From assembly GCA_024752435.1 (NCBI GenBank), contig CP103023.1, forward strand, positions 1,984,001 through 2,048,000: a stretch of 64,000 nt of DNA, written 5' to 3'. Below the pieces are notes generated by a model. It worked only from the letters and a program-made list of their open reading frames with translations, searched no databases and had not been told where the DNA came from. Of the stretch, positions 23,070 through 34,700 are shown in pieces. Each line of letters starts with the position of its first letter. Positions within the stretch are counted from its first letter, which is position 1. Position numbers and translations under genes: made by a program. Source of the stretch: Allantophomopsis cytisporea. Taxonomy: Eukaryota; Ascomycota; Leotiomycetes; Phacidiales; Phacidiaceae.

Positions 23070-25637
23070 TGATAATCTAGATAAGTTTAAGTTATTGCTT
23101 ACTATCAAGTTCAGATACCTGAAATATGCAAATTAAATAGAAGTTGCTCTGCGTCTGTTGTGTAAGATAAGCATTAGTCATATCCATGGTGACGAGTGGA
23201 CGAGATATTTTATGTCATCGCGACCAAACTACATAGCATGATACCATGCGGGGTAAAATGTGAGAATGACACATGGTTCTTCGATGCATGTCCTGGATAA
23301 TCCGATGTTCTCGTAATATAAATTCTAGAATGTTGGTTCATCGTCGAGCTTTGAACCTCATCTTGCTTCCTCATCAACACTGTCGTCAGACTTAACCGCC
23401 GCGACCCACTCAATGATTATGGAACCCTCGAAATGTCTTGGAGTTGAATCAATAAAGGCGGTATGGGGGGCCCCATACATGCTACTTGAGATACCCGAGA
23501 CTCCAGAAATTTACGAAACAGGGGACCAGCCGACGTCGTGAGTCGTTGCGGATTGAATAAGCTCAGTCTCTTGGCAATAACTACTTTATTTGATGAATGT
23601 AAGTTATGACTGCGGAGATGCAGCATAGATATATATATATCTATTTATCTATATACATATATACAAGCATACACACATACTTATTGATATTCTACTTTGG
23701 ATGGCATTTCAACTTTGCTACTGTCGCATTCCATTCATGTACCGTGCAGTAGCGCATAACGACGTCACTACAACGCTTCGAAAAATTCCCTTCGCTGTAG
23801 ATCATCATATGGTGGCTTGACTATGAAAATTATGGTCACGTTAGGACGAACGGCTATTGCAGTAAAACAAGGTCATCCAGGTCAGTCATCCAAACACTTT
23901 CATCAGCCACTCTGGAGGGATCTTGACAGTGCAAAATGAAGGCTGGGAGGCTGAGCCATTTAGTAATTTTCACCAATAGCCAGCATAACATTTGGCGTAT
24001 ATTGGAGACAGACGATGATCTTCATCAAATCCTGGAGAACCACGTATGTATGTATATTTGAATGGATGGATGTGATCGGATTGCAAGCTCTACTGGACTG
24101 GGCTTTGGGTGAGTTGTACAGCGACAATGATTCATAGATGTTCATGGAGGAGGATTTGAATGTCTACTGCATAGATTCCTACCCATATACCTACCACCAT
24201 ACCTACCTAGGTACGGTACCTCACCTACACTACCTTAGGCTCAAAGCACAAAGGTTGGTGAGGCGGAAGTCTAGAACAAATCATGGCATTTCGTGTGACA
24301 ACACATTTTTGGTGCAGAGTGAGAGTAACAACGTAACAGCAATACTGGATGAGGATGAGGATGAGGATGAGTTTGTGTCCATCATCGTAAAGAGCTTGCT
24401 AGTATGTTGTATGTTGGAGTGTCAATGGTAATTGTCAGAGCACCGAGATCTTCAAATTCTCAGAATACAATTTACCACTTCATTTTTCTCGTCTTTCGTT
24501 ACTCAACACTGCACAACCTAACGTACTTGCTTTCCCAAATAACCCCAATATATACAAGCTGTAAAGCGTCCGCCACAATCTGCAAGGGCATGTTGAGCTG
24601 CTCCGCGGCCCAATTGTTCCCGTGCGATGGAGGTGCCAGTGGGTGGAAATCATTCGTTATCAAGTGTACTGAAAGACTCAGGAATATTACATCAGGTACT
24701 AGATGCTTGCGGTATGGTAGTTGTTGTGACTCGTTAGTGTTTGAATAAATTGAAGTAAGGTACTGCAGAATCCGATCTAGAGCAAAGTTATAGAGCAGTC
24801 CCATCGTAATCCACGCAAGACCATAAGAAAGAGCGCTGGTCCTAATAGTAAAAGGTGTAAAATCATAAAGCAACGTCGAATGCCCCGTCGTTACTGTGAC
24901 ATTCATATGTCGTGTTCACCATTGTCATTGTCATTGTCGTCGCCCATTGTCGCGGTTTGTTGACATTGATCATTGGCACTGACATTGTTGTTGTCGCGAC
25001 ATCTCGAAACATCGTCAACTGTTGTCTCTGATTGCGCATCGTCGATTCGATTGCTCCTGGTCATCTCATCGAATCCACCAGCGTCTTCTCTGACTGGCGC
25101 TCCACTGCATCCATCATTCCACTCTCATCGTCCACGTCGACGGCGGCGCACTCTATTACCGCGTAGGTCCCTGCGCCCCTCGTACGTTTTATGAAGGGTT
25201 CCATCGAGTTACGGAATCGTTACGGAGTCAAAGTGCAAAAAGGTCCATGGACGAGTCGTCAAGCTTCCCAATAGAATCGTGTCTCCACTTTACCAAGCCT
25301 CCGACATCAAATCTGACTGTTGGTCGTGGTGCCGGGCCCTGAATCTGAGCTCAGCTGGTCCATGTCCAGCGTCCAGATCCTTGCTTCATCACGGGACATA
25401 CGCATATCCGTCTCTCGCTAAGAAACGTGCAGTGATCGCTCCGCTCCACTACTATTACAAGCCAATCGTCATCCTGCTTGCTGTTGGAACTTCGATTGTT
25501 CGGTCTTCTCCCGTATCTGTTCCCACAAACATCAACAAACCAACTCCAAACCACATTCCTTTGCGAATGCGATAATATCTCTCATTAGCCCTCAGTTGGC
25601 AGAGGATATCTAGGCCTTGCGCCTAAAGAGCAAAGAG
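23070..25637. other. Long divergent intergenic region
   Basis: About 2.6 kb between the epoxide hydrolase start and the first exon of the 1580-residue protein. It includes TATA-like dinucleotide stretches near 23625-23665 and a TTGTCATTGTCA-type degenerate repeat at about 24915-25000. One ORF of 135 codons (24499-24906, minus) is listed separately as doubtful. Nothing else is supported. Confidence 0.45.
24499..24906 (-). CDS. Doubtful small hypothetical protein, 135 residues
   Basis: An intact ATG-started ORF on the minus strand with a hydrophobic stretch (SYGLAWITMGLLYNFAL) that could be a membrane helix, and a second weaker one (MPLQIVADALQLVYIGVIW). I do not recognise it. It stands alone in a 2.6-kb intergenic region, has no visible introns, and its composition is only mildly protein-like. 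It could be a lineage-specific gene or a chance ORF. Confidence 0.22.
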   Translation of the reverse strand: MNVTVTTGHSTLLYDFTPFTIRTSALSYGLAWITMGLLYNFALDRILQYLTSIYSNTNESQQLPYRKHLVPDVIFLSLSVHLITNDFHPLAPPSHGNNWAAEQLNMPLQIVADALQLVYIGVIWESKYVRLCSVE

Positions 25638-28600
25638 ATGTTTGGAAATCGAAGGAGAAGAGCCACGTCCAACCCGGTATGTTAATCCACGTGGGCTGTC
25701 GCAAACCTGCAGCAGATGTAATATTATTTAAACTATCAACGCACTTCTAACATATTTTCTCAACAGCCACTCAATGGATCGAATATCAACCCTTCGGCGG
25801 CCACCGCGGCAGCTCAGGCCTTCCTGTCACACCGGGCTTCGAATACGTCCCTATCTTCCGCAGCTGCCGCCGCCGCATTAAGATCCAGGCCGACCACTCC
25901 GATCGATGTTTCGGCCGTGCAAACGAAAAGGACCATGCGACGCAGCGACTCTGGTTCTTCTATGGGTAGTGGAATCTCTGGACGCCGTGGAAGCACACCC
26001 AATCTGGAACGAAGACCAAGTACTGGATCGATGAGTGAGCGAACATTCCGAGATCCATCGCCAAACCGGTCTTCACCCATCTTTTTGGATAATGCACCAC
26101 CGGTTCCTGCAATCCCGCAAAACATTAAGCCCAACATACCAACAAAATCCCATAGACGTGCTGCGAGTTTGGACGCTCCTGCCATGAGAATCGCATCGCC
26201 TCCTCCAAACCCGGCAAATGGACGTGGCTCAAGTTTACAGCCGGCAGCAGGATCTCACCCTCCGGTGAAGAAGAACAGAAAGTCGAGTCTTTCAAGTGTG
26301 CAAGAGCTAACAGGAGTAGAACGACCGGAGAGTCGAGGGTCCGTCAATTTTTCTTACCCTATAAATTGCGATAGAGCCATGTCACCAGTTGGAAACAGAC
26401 GGCTAACATCACCCTCTCCTTCAAGGCGACAAGAACCTGTAAAGATTCAGAACAGTGCTGGTCTCATATATGACCCCAATACGAGAAGTTTTCTACCCGC
26501 TGCAGAAATTTACGCCATTGAGCAAAGCTTGCGGCAAGCTGCTGAAGGACCAACGAAACGCAAAAAGAGTGTTGTCTCAAAAGGAGTGAATGCTGGAAGT
26601 CACTTAGCAGACGGTACAGTGAATGGCAGACCTAAAGGGACAGCAGTTGATGCTATGGAAACCGCTAATACACAACCCACTCAATCGACATACTCAGTAC
26701 AACCAACACCAGCAACTGTGCGAGAGTCTGAAGCTGCGCCACAGGAAATCCAACAGCCCGCTGATGTTGTCCCAAAGAAGAAGAAGAAGGTCCGAGCTAT
26801 ACCATCTTACGAAGATCCAGATTCCTCGATGTCCAATACTTCCGATTATGACACCGATACATCTGACAGGAAATTTAATACTAGAGCGGCCACATTGCTT
26901 GTTAAGAAACCTTCAATTGTACGAGAGGAGCGCGAACTGGAAGAGCAGGAAGCGATTAAGCCAAGTCCGGATCAAACTCATCAGATGGCTTTGAGTAAGC
27001 TTGAGACTGGTAGTAATACAAGTCTGAGCACCGGATCAACATCCCCAACACCGCAACCTCGCTCGACGCCTAAACAAAAGGTCAACGGTCATGGCAAGGC
27101 TCTTGCGTCTGCTGCTTTTTCTCAAGAGAGGCAGGGCACACGCGCAGCAAGTCAACCTCCACCAATGCCTTCAGATAGTGCCCCCATTTCGTCTGGCGAG
27201 CTTTCTGTTGTTGGACGTGGTAAGGGAGCTGTTCGTGAAGGACGAGGTCAATCAGCGAGCCCAGTGCGGACTACTCGGTTTTCTACAACACCAGAAATTC
27301 CATCAACGTTAACAGTTCTGCATCAGCCACCAGCTCGGTCCATCTCGCCCCGGAAATCTGCTATGAAGCACTCTCCTTCACCAAGAGGGCCTTCGCCTGT
27401 TGGGCAAGTGTCAGGAGAATGGAACAATCACTACGCAACGAGCGAAGCATCAGATTCTTCGGCAATGCCAGACGAACTTACTGGCGCAAAGAAAAGGAAG
27501 AAGAACGCACGTGTCAGCTTTGATGACAGTAATAATGTTATCGTCGGGTCAGCTGCAGAAAATCTTTCCACAGATTCGCCGATTGTCCCGAGTCCACAAA
27601 CGACACAGAAGCGTGGCTGGTTCAGTCATGTCGGCCGAGGAAAGAAAAGGGACCCATCAGTTGTGGAGGATGACGAAGTAATGAAACCACGCCCAGCATT
27701 GCCATCCTTTGGTAGTATACGAGAGAAGAAGGTTCGTGATATTGAAGACCGGCCTTTGGCCACCCCCTCCAATTCCGTGGAACAGTCTATGCCTTCACCA
27801 CCGTTATTCACTTCCCCTACTGGCGAAATTCTTGAGGATCCTCTTGGAACATCTAAGGACCACGCTGTTGGAGCCATACTTGCCCACCATCATACCGCGA
27901 AGAATGCTGCTAATATTTCCAAGTCACGCGAACCAATACCTCCGGAAGTTACAAGTGTTGAGGGCAGCGGCTATAATTCAGATAGTGGGAGCAGCGACTA
28001 TGATGATATCCGTCAGGAATCTGGACTTGGAAGACAATCGAGTGTGAGGCGAGGACCACCTGGAGTCGATGCAGACGAATACCGTGCTTTGGCAAGCCCC
28101 TCACCAGATCACAGCATATCAGAAGATGCAAATGGAAGCGTTCCTCAGATTAACTTACAGCAGCCAACTCCGACTCTAGAGAATGTAGATGAGCAACGCG
28201 AATGGCCTCAGGTCCCAGGAGGATTTCCAGATATGTCAGAATCTGCCGATGCTACAACTAAGGAAGTTACACGTGTTGTTGATCACGACACAGCAGATAT
28301 TACACCTTCGGGACTAGGAATTACTGAGCCTCTTCCGGAGGGAACAGAGCCAGGTGCAACTGTACCGGGTGAAATCCTGGTCCACAATTCACACCATCAT
28401 CAATCGGTGTTGGAGGAGATTGAGGAAGATTCTGACCGCGCGAGTATCTATGATGATGCTCCAGAAGAGCTCACTGAACCAGAAGGCGATGGGTTCTTGT
28501 CACTGAACGCTGTGGCTGATAGTCCAGTATCAGACACAACTCCAGGATTGGCCCTTTCGTCTCCGCCAGAAAGTCCTACAATTGCTATGGCAAAGGACCG

Positions 28601-30470
28601 TGCTTATCGAAGAAGTCTTGTACGCCAAAATAGCGAACCTGATCCTGATGAGGGCTGGGAGAAAGCACAGCAATACTGGAAGGGTTTGACCGAGGAGAAG
28701 AAACGAGCGTTGGAAGCTGAGGCTCGTGGTGGGCCGGATGTAAATTCTTCAGAAGAAGAACAAGTGGCAGCGCCGATACCTACTCAGCCGAAGGCAAAAC
28801 CTAAGAAGAAAACTGTCGTATTGCAAGCACCGCCAACCGATCGACGCGATGAAACTGCAGCAAACACTGCAAGGAATACCGCGGCAAATACTGGAGTGGT
28901 CCAGCAGCGGACTTATGACATACAGCCTGGAACAAAGGCTGGTCCAATTGGCATGACTCCCCCAATGCGCTCATCGATGCGGTCTCCACCACCCAATACT
29001 GTCAACGAGCCTCACTTGAAGAAGTCAATGCGAAGTGGCGGGACCACGAATGGGGGTTCGATGCGTGGTTCAATGCGTACATCCATGCGTGATACACCCG
29101 TAGCCGCACCTGAGAATATTGCACCACCTAAGCCTCGGGGCTCATTGCAAAAGAAGTATCGACCGTTGTCGTACCAGGAAGGTCAACAAGCAGAGGCATC
29201 TCCAGCTCAAGCACACACGCGGAGAGGATCTGCAGATAATACTGCTCTCTCGTCTGCCGCAGTCAAACAAGCTCAAGCTATGATGGCGCCTAATTTGACT
29301 CGACAGAACTCTGCTGGTAGTGATAGCAGTTTCACACGCGCTAGGAGTGTCAAGAGCGGTTCTATGCGACAGTCAATGCGTAGCTCGAGTGCGCAGTCAC
29401 CAATGATTCGCCCATCTACAGGAGATGAGCAGCTGAAGTCTAGTCGATTCAGCATGCGGTCTTTGTCACCTTCTGGCTCAACATTCAGAAAACCGTTTAA
29501 TGCAGGAGGTGGTCCGCCTGTTAGTATGATGCAAAGCAGTATGCGTAACCGTCCGGACTCCTCCTCTTCCTCCTTCCGCGAAGGTAAACGTAGCCAGAAT
29601 TCAAATGGTGGATTCCTTGGATTCGGCAAGGCCCCGAAGACTCAGACAAAGCCATCGAAACCAGCAAGGTCAAGTAGATTTGCCGATTCGAGTGACGAGG
29701 ATGATGATCGTCCAACAATGTTCCGCAGTCGCTTCGTCGACTCAAGTGATGAAGATGAACCTACACCAATACAGACTCGTGGAAAGCGTGTGTCGACACT
29801 TAGACCTATACCGCGGACTTCTGGGGTCGCTGATGGTGACTCATCTGATCTCCCAGACAGCGATGATGAAAAGCCACCCACGCGCCCTGTGGGGAAAACA
29901 GCACCCCCCATCTTAGCTGGGAATAATGAAGGCACAGCCCTGACTGGCGGTACACTCCGCTCTGTTGGCTCTGGCAGAGATCTCTCCAGTTCAGTGGCTC
30001 CCGACCGCCCAACTCAAAAGCGCAGAGGATCCATCATGTCGATCCTTAGGAGGAAAAAAGACCCGGAACTACGAGTACGAAAGAGTGACGCCGAGAGTCC
30101 TGCGCGCAGGGATACTCGTCTTGAAAGAAACCCCTCAGAATTGGCTCATGTACGACGGAACTCAGGCAGCAGACCAAGTACGCCTCGATTGCAGAAACGC
30201 AATGGACCTAGCAGGGGTAACAGTGATACTTGGCCACTACGATCGCCACCTAAAATCATGGATGACGATGATGACAGGAGACCAGCCACTGCGGACGATG
30301 CAGCGGCTCTGAACGGTAATGGTACCACCGAAACTCCTGCAAGACCAGAAATCGGAGGCAGGAGAACAACGGCTACGGGAGTCAGTAGCGTGGATATTGT
30401 GGGTGGTGTGGGGCCCAAAAAAAAGAAGAGGTTCCCCAAGTTGAGGAAGGCGCTTGGACTACATGATTAG
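25638..30470 (+). CDS. Large Ser/Pro/Arg-rich, mostly disordered conserved fungal protein
   Basis: Two exons: 25638-25676 (13 codons, MFGNRRRRATSNP) and 25767-30470, separated by a 90-nt intron (GTATGT...CAACAG). The product is about 1580 residues. The N-terminus has an Ala-rich helix followed by SRPTTPIDVSAVQTKRTMRR, a pattern I have seen in Pezizomycotina proteins compared with the eisosome organisers Seg1/Sle1. That link is tentative. The rest is low complexity. Residues around 1110-1310 carry nine SMR tripeptides with Ser/Arg spacing. Two DSSDED acidic patches with RFxDSSDED context follow, and the C-terminus is strongly basic (PKKKKRFPKLRKALGLHD), suited to binding acidic membrane lipids or nucleic acid. 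Many SP and RxxS sites suggest heavy phosphorylation. No catalytic domain seen. Gene model secure; function unknown. Confidence 0.85.
28960..29550 (+). repeat. Coding repeat zone: nine SMR (Ser-Met-Arg) motifs
   Basis: Within the 1580-residue protein, the tripeptide Ser-Met-Arg occurs nine times in about 195 residues, several in tight series such as GSMRGSMRTSMRD. Seen directly in the translation. The spacing suggests repeated short linear motifs (possible kinase or binding sites) rather than a folded repeat. Confidence 0.8.
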
Positions 30471-31720
30471 GGAAGGTAATAATAGGTGGGGCTGCGTAAT
30501 TTATAATTGAAAAGTCGACGACTACCTTTGTTTCTCTTTTGTAAAGCTTGTATTATCCTTCTCTCTTTTAATTTTCTTTTGTCTATGTTTTAATTGATTC
30601 ATAAGTGGTAGAAAGGATGCGGAGTATATGAGGGCGGTACTTTTTATGAGGAGTAGGTGCAGTTGTTGGAACGGAACAGCACCCCGTGGGATTGACGGAA
30701 TTGATACTGAATTGTATATAGAATTGTGATATTTAATTCTTGATATGAAATCACTTAGTATGTATTTGCATTTGTTTCTCGAGCGATAGCAATGGCTGTT
30801 CCTGTGTATCTTATGGAGATGCGTGCACATCAGAGAGTAAGGTCACAATTATAAAGTGATGATAACTGAGTTACTGTGGCCGTTCACTTTCAAGACCTTC
30901 CTGATATTCTACAATCACAGTTTGTACCAGTAAGTCAAGTCTCTCATCTTCTGGTCGCAACTTGTTATGTGGCCACGGATGACTAGCTCCGACTAGCTAA
31001 GCATTCCTTGATAATACTTTCAACTCACACAAAGTTCCATCTCCTCGAGCTGTCACAGTAGTAAGTCGATGCAAGCGTTCAACACTATACTCCTCGAACT
31101 TACACAAAAGTTCCACATGGCTGCAGCTATTGCTACCACCGTAAACTTCAACCGGTGCACACTTCTGCAAGTACATAGGCAACCATTACACTGCCACTGT
31201 CGCCCACAATGTATAGCTATTGTCAGTTCATACCTGTAGATAGACCGCTACAGAAATATTATATTCGACGCCCAGCTCTTCTACTATTTCCCCCATTGAG
31301 ACGGGACTTTCACATTTAGATGATAGCAACACACTTGTCACTTGTTTAGTTGTTTAGTTGTTTACATGCTCATGGCTTGTCAATATTTGAGTTTACGAGC
31401 ACATTCAAGCTGCATAATAGAACTCATTGAATTCTCATATTTCTATATTGATGTTTTTTTCAGCTCATAGTTGAGTTTCTTGTCACATCACCTCTAGCGT
31501 AACTCCGCAATGTCTATGTAATTTCAAATTCAACAAATGGAATCTACCTATAGCCAAGCGCTAAACAGCACATCACCATACATGTATCCACTCTGCAAAG
31601 CCCAAATAAAAATGGCGAATAAAGAAAAATGAAAGAAAACACAATCTAAGAGGTAATGGAGACAGTGATCAACCATAGTTTGGTTAGATACCAATCAAGA
31701 ACAGTCTTGTACTGCGTAGC
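30471..31720. other. Convergent intergenic region, no gene seen
   Basis: About 1.25 kb between the 3' ends of the 1580-residue protein gene and the repeat-rich surface protein gene. AT-rich; only short unsupported ORFs. Confidence 0.5.
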
Positions 31721-34700
31721 TTAAGAGGTTGGGCAAGCGCAAGTAGAGAGAGCGTTAATGCCGCCAGTAACCGTGACAGTAGCAGCGGAAGTACCAGCTG
31801 CAGTGACTGTGACGTAGTTGGTGGCACGTTGAGTAAGAGTGACAGTTGAGGTCTCAGCTGCTGAGCCGGAGACAGTGACAGTTGCAGCTCCGCTCTTGGT
31901 AATATAGACAGTTTGTGGGATGCCAGCCGCGGACTCAGCGCCCGTACCTGTGACGTATACCGTTTGCTCAGCGGCTGTCTGAGTGATGTATGATGTCTGG
32001 TAAATCGTCGAGGCGATGGTAGAGGTAATGTATTGGGTCTCTGTGGATGGGCTGGAGCCTGAGTTGCCGGATGATCCTGTAGCAATAGCAGATGGGGATG
32101 ATCCAGCAACGCTCTCGGTTGGTCTGATTGCGCTGTTGTCGGTGGTGGAAACACCTGGGGAGTTGCTGCCTGGGCCACCATTAGATGGGGAGTTTCCAGA
32201 TCCTGGGCCACCATAGCCACCTGGGGTAGTAGAGTTCCAGCCTGATGGGCTGTTGTAGCCCCCAGCGGATCCGGTACCACTTGGAGCAGCGACCCCTGGG
32301 ACAGTAGGTCGAATGGCAGAGTTCTCAGTAGAAGATGACGGGGATACACCTGGAGCAGAGGGAGAATAATCTGGGCTTCCAGAGCCAGGAGTTGGCATGA
32401 TAGCAGAGTTCTCAGAAGAGGAGGATGGGGAAGAACCAGATGGGAAGGAACCAGATGGGTAAACTCCTGAACCACTTCCACCACTTGGGTAAACTCCTGA
32501 ACCGCTTCCACCACTTGGGTAAACTCCTGAACCGCTTCCACCACTTGGGTAGATACCCGCGCTGCCTGGACTAGAAGTTGGTCTAATCGCAGAGTTGTCA
32601 GTAGAACTGGAAGGACTAGATCCTGAGCCTGAGCCCGATGGGTAAGAGCCAACAGCAGTCTCGGAAGGTGAAGAAGCACCAGTGCTAACAGAGGCACCAG
32701 CGGTAGCGGTGACTGGACAGAAGGTGGTGTAGAGTGAGATTACTTCAGTGGTGACAGAGCCCAACCTAGCTGGGCAGTTCGTGACTGATGGTGCGCAAGA
32801 GGTGATGGTGTAGACGCTCGTGGTGTAGACAGTTGACAAGGTCGAGCCGATGGTAAGGATAGATGCACCGCCGCTCACTGGGGAGTTCTCAGAGCCGGAG
32901 CCTGTTCCATTTGTGTAAATTCCGGATGGGGATGCAGAACCTGATGGGAAAACACCAGCTGAGGCAACTGGAGCGACAGTCGGTCTGACTGGAGAGTTCT
33001 CACTAGCTGATACGCCTGGGCTACCTGATGGAGAGGATCCAGAACTGCCGCCTGATGGGACGTAGTAGCCACCAGATGGAGAAGCAGATCCAGAGCCGCT
33101 ACCAGAGGGATAAACGCTTGAACCACTGGCCCCTGATGGGTAGACTCCGGCAGATGAGCCAAATGGGGAAGATGGGGAGGACTCAGAAGGAGAGTTGCCA
33201 GAGCCGGTAGGGCGAATAGCAGAGTTCTCGCTGGATGAAGCACCTGGAGTTTCACTTGCAGGAGATCCTGGGCTGCTACCGGATGGGGAAGAGCCGGAAC
33301 CACTTGGAGAAGATCCAGCGCCACCAAAGCTACCAGATGGAGAAGCATATCCAGATCCACTGCCCCCCGAAGGATAGACACCGGAGCCGCTGCCACCAGA
33401 GGGATAGATACCCGAGCCACTACCAGAGGGATAAACGCTTGAACCACTGCCCCCTGATGGATAGACTCCGGCAGATGAGCCAGATGGGCCAGACGGAGAA
33501 GACTCAGAAGGAGAGTTGCCAGAGCCGGTAGGGCGGATTGCTGAGTTCTCGCTAGATGAAGCACCTGGGCTACTGCTAGATGGGGAAGAGCCAGGGCCGC
33601 TCGGGAAAGATCCAGAGCCGGAAGGATAGGAGCCAGAGCCGCCGAAGCTGCCAGACGGAGAAGCATATCCAGATCCACTTCCTCCCGAAGGATAGACACC
33701 GGAGCCGCTGCCTCCCGAGGAATAGACTCCTGCAGATGAGCCAGATGGAGAAGACTCAGAAGGAGAGTTGCCAGAGCCGGTAGGGCGAATAGCAGAGTTC
33801 TCGCTAGATGAAGCACCTGGGCTGCTGCCAGATGGGAATGAACCAGAGCCGCTTGGGAATGAACCAGAGCCACCGCCTGATGGGAAAGATCCTGCAGCAC
33901 CGCCGGAGGGGTAGATACCTACACTTCCCGATGGGAAAGACCCTGAGATGTATACAGAGCCAGTTGGTAGGAAGCCAGAGTTGTCTGTGTAGGAAGTGTA
34001 GACTTCGGTGGTCAATGAACCCTTGTTTGGGCAATTGGTAACACTGTCAGCACACTCAGTAATAGTGTAGATAGCGGTAGAGTAAATGGTGGTCATGGGC
34101 GAGCCGATGCTAATGGCGGAAGAGCCGACTGGGGAGTTCTCCGATGCAGAACTTGGATAAACGATGGAAAGGGTCGGTATGCCGGTAGGGTATGAGCCAG
34201 ATGCGCCAAGTGATGCAACATCTGTTGCACTAAGCAGTCCACCCCCGTATCCGCTACCTGAACCGCCGACACCAAGAGTTGCACCACCTGAACCTCCAAG
34301 AGAGCCACTGCCCGAACCACCAGCGCCGAGAGTTGCGCCGCCGGAACCTCCAAGGGAGCCACTGCCTGAATCACCAGCGCCGAGAGTTGCGCCGCCGGAA
34401 CCTCCGAGAGAGCCGCTACCTGAACCACCGACACCAAGTGTTGCACCACCACTGCCTGAGCCGCCAGCACCAGCTGTTGCACCACCAGATCCTCCAAGAG
34501 ATCCACTTCCAGAGCCGCTGCCTGAGCCTCCGACAGAGCCGCTACCAGAACCTCCAACAGAACCGCTACCAGAGCCTCCGACAGAGCCGCTGCCTGAACT
34601 TCCAACAGAGCCACTGCCTGAACCTCCAACGGAGCCGCTGCCTGAACCTCCAACAGAACCGCTACCAGAACCTCCAACAGAACCGCTACCAGAGCCTCCG

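Noticed and set aside
31684..32697. 337-codon minus-strand ORF rich in Leu and His
   Set aside because: It is a frame-shifted reading of the repeat-rich surface-protein gene, which has the signal peptide and family modules in the other frame.
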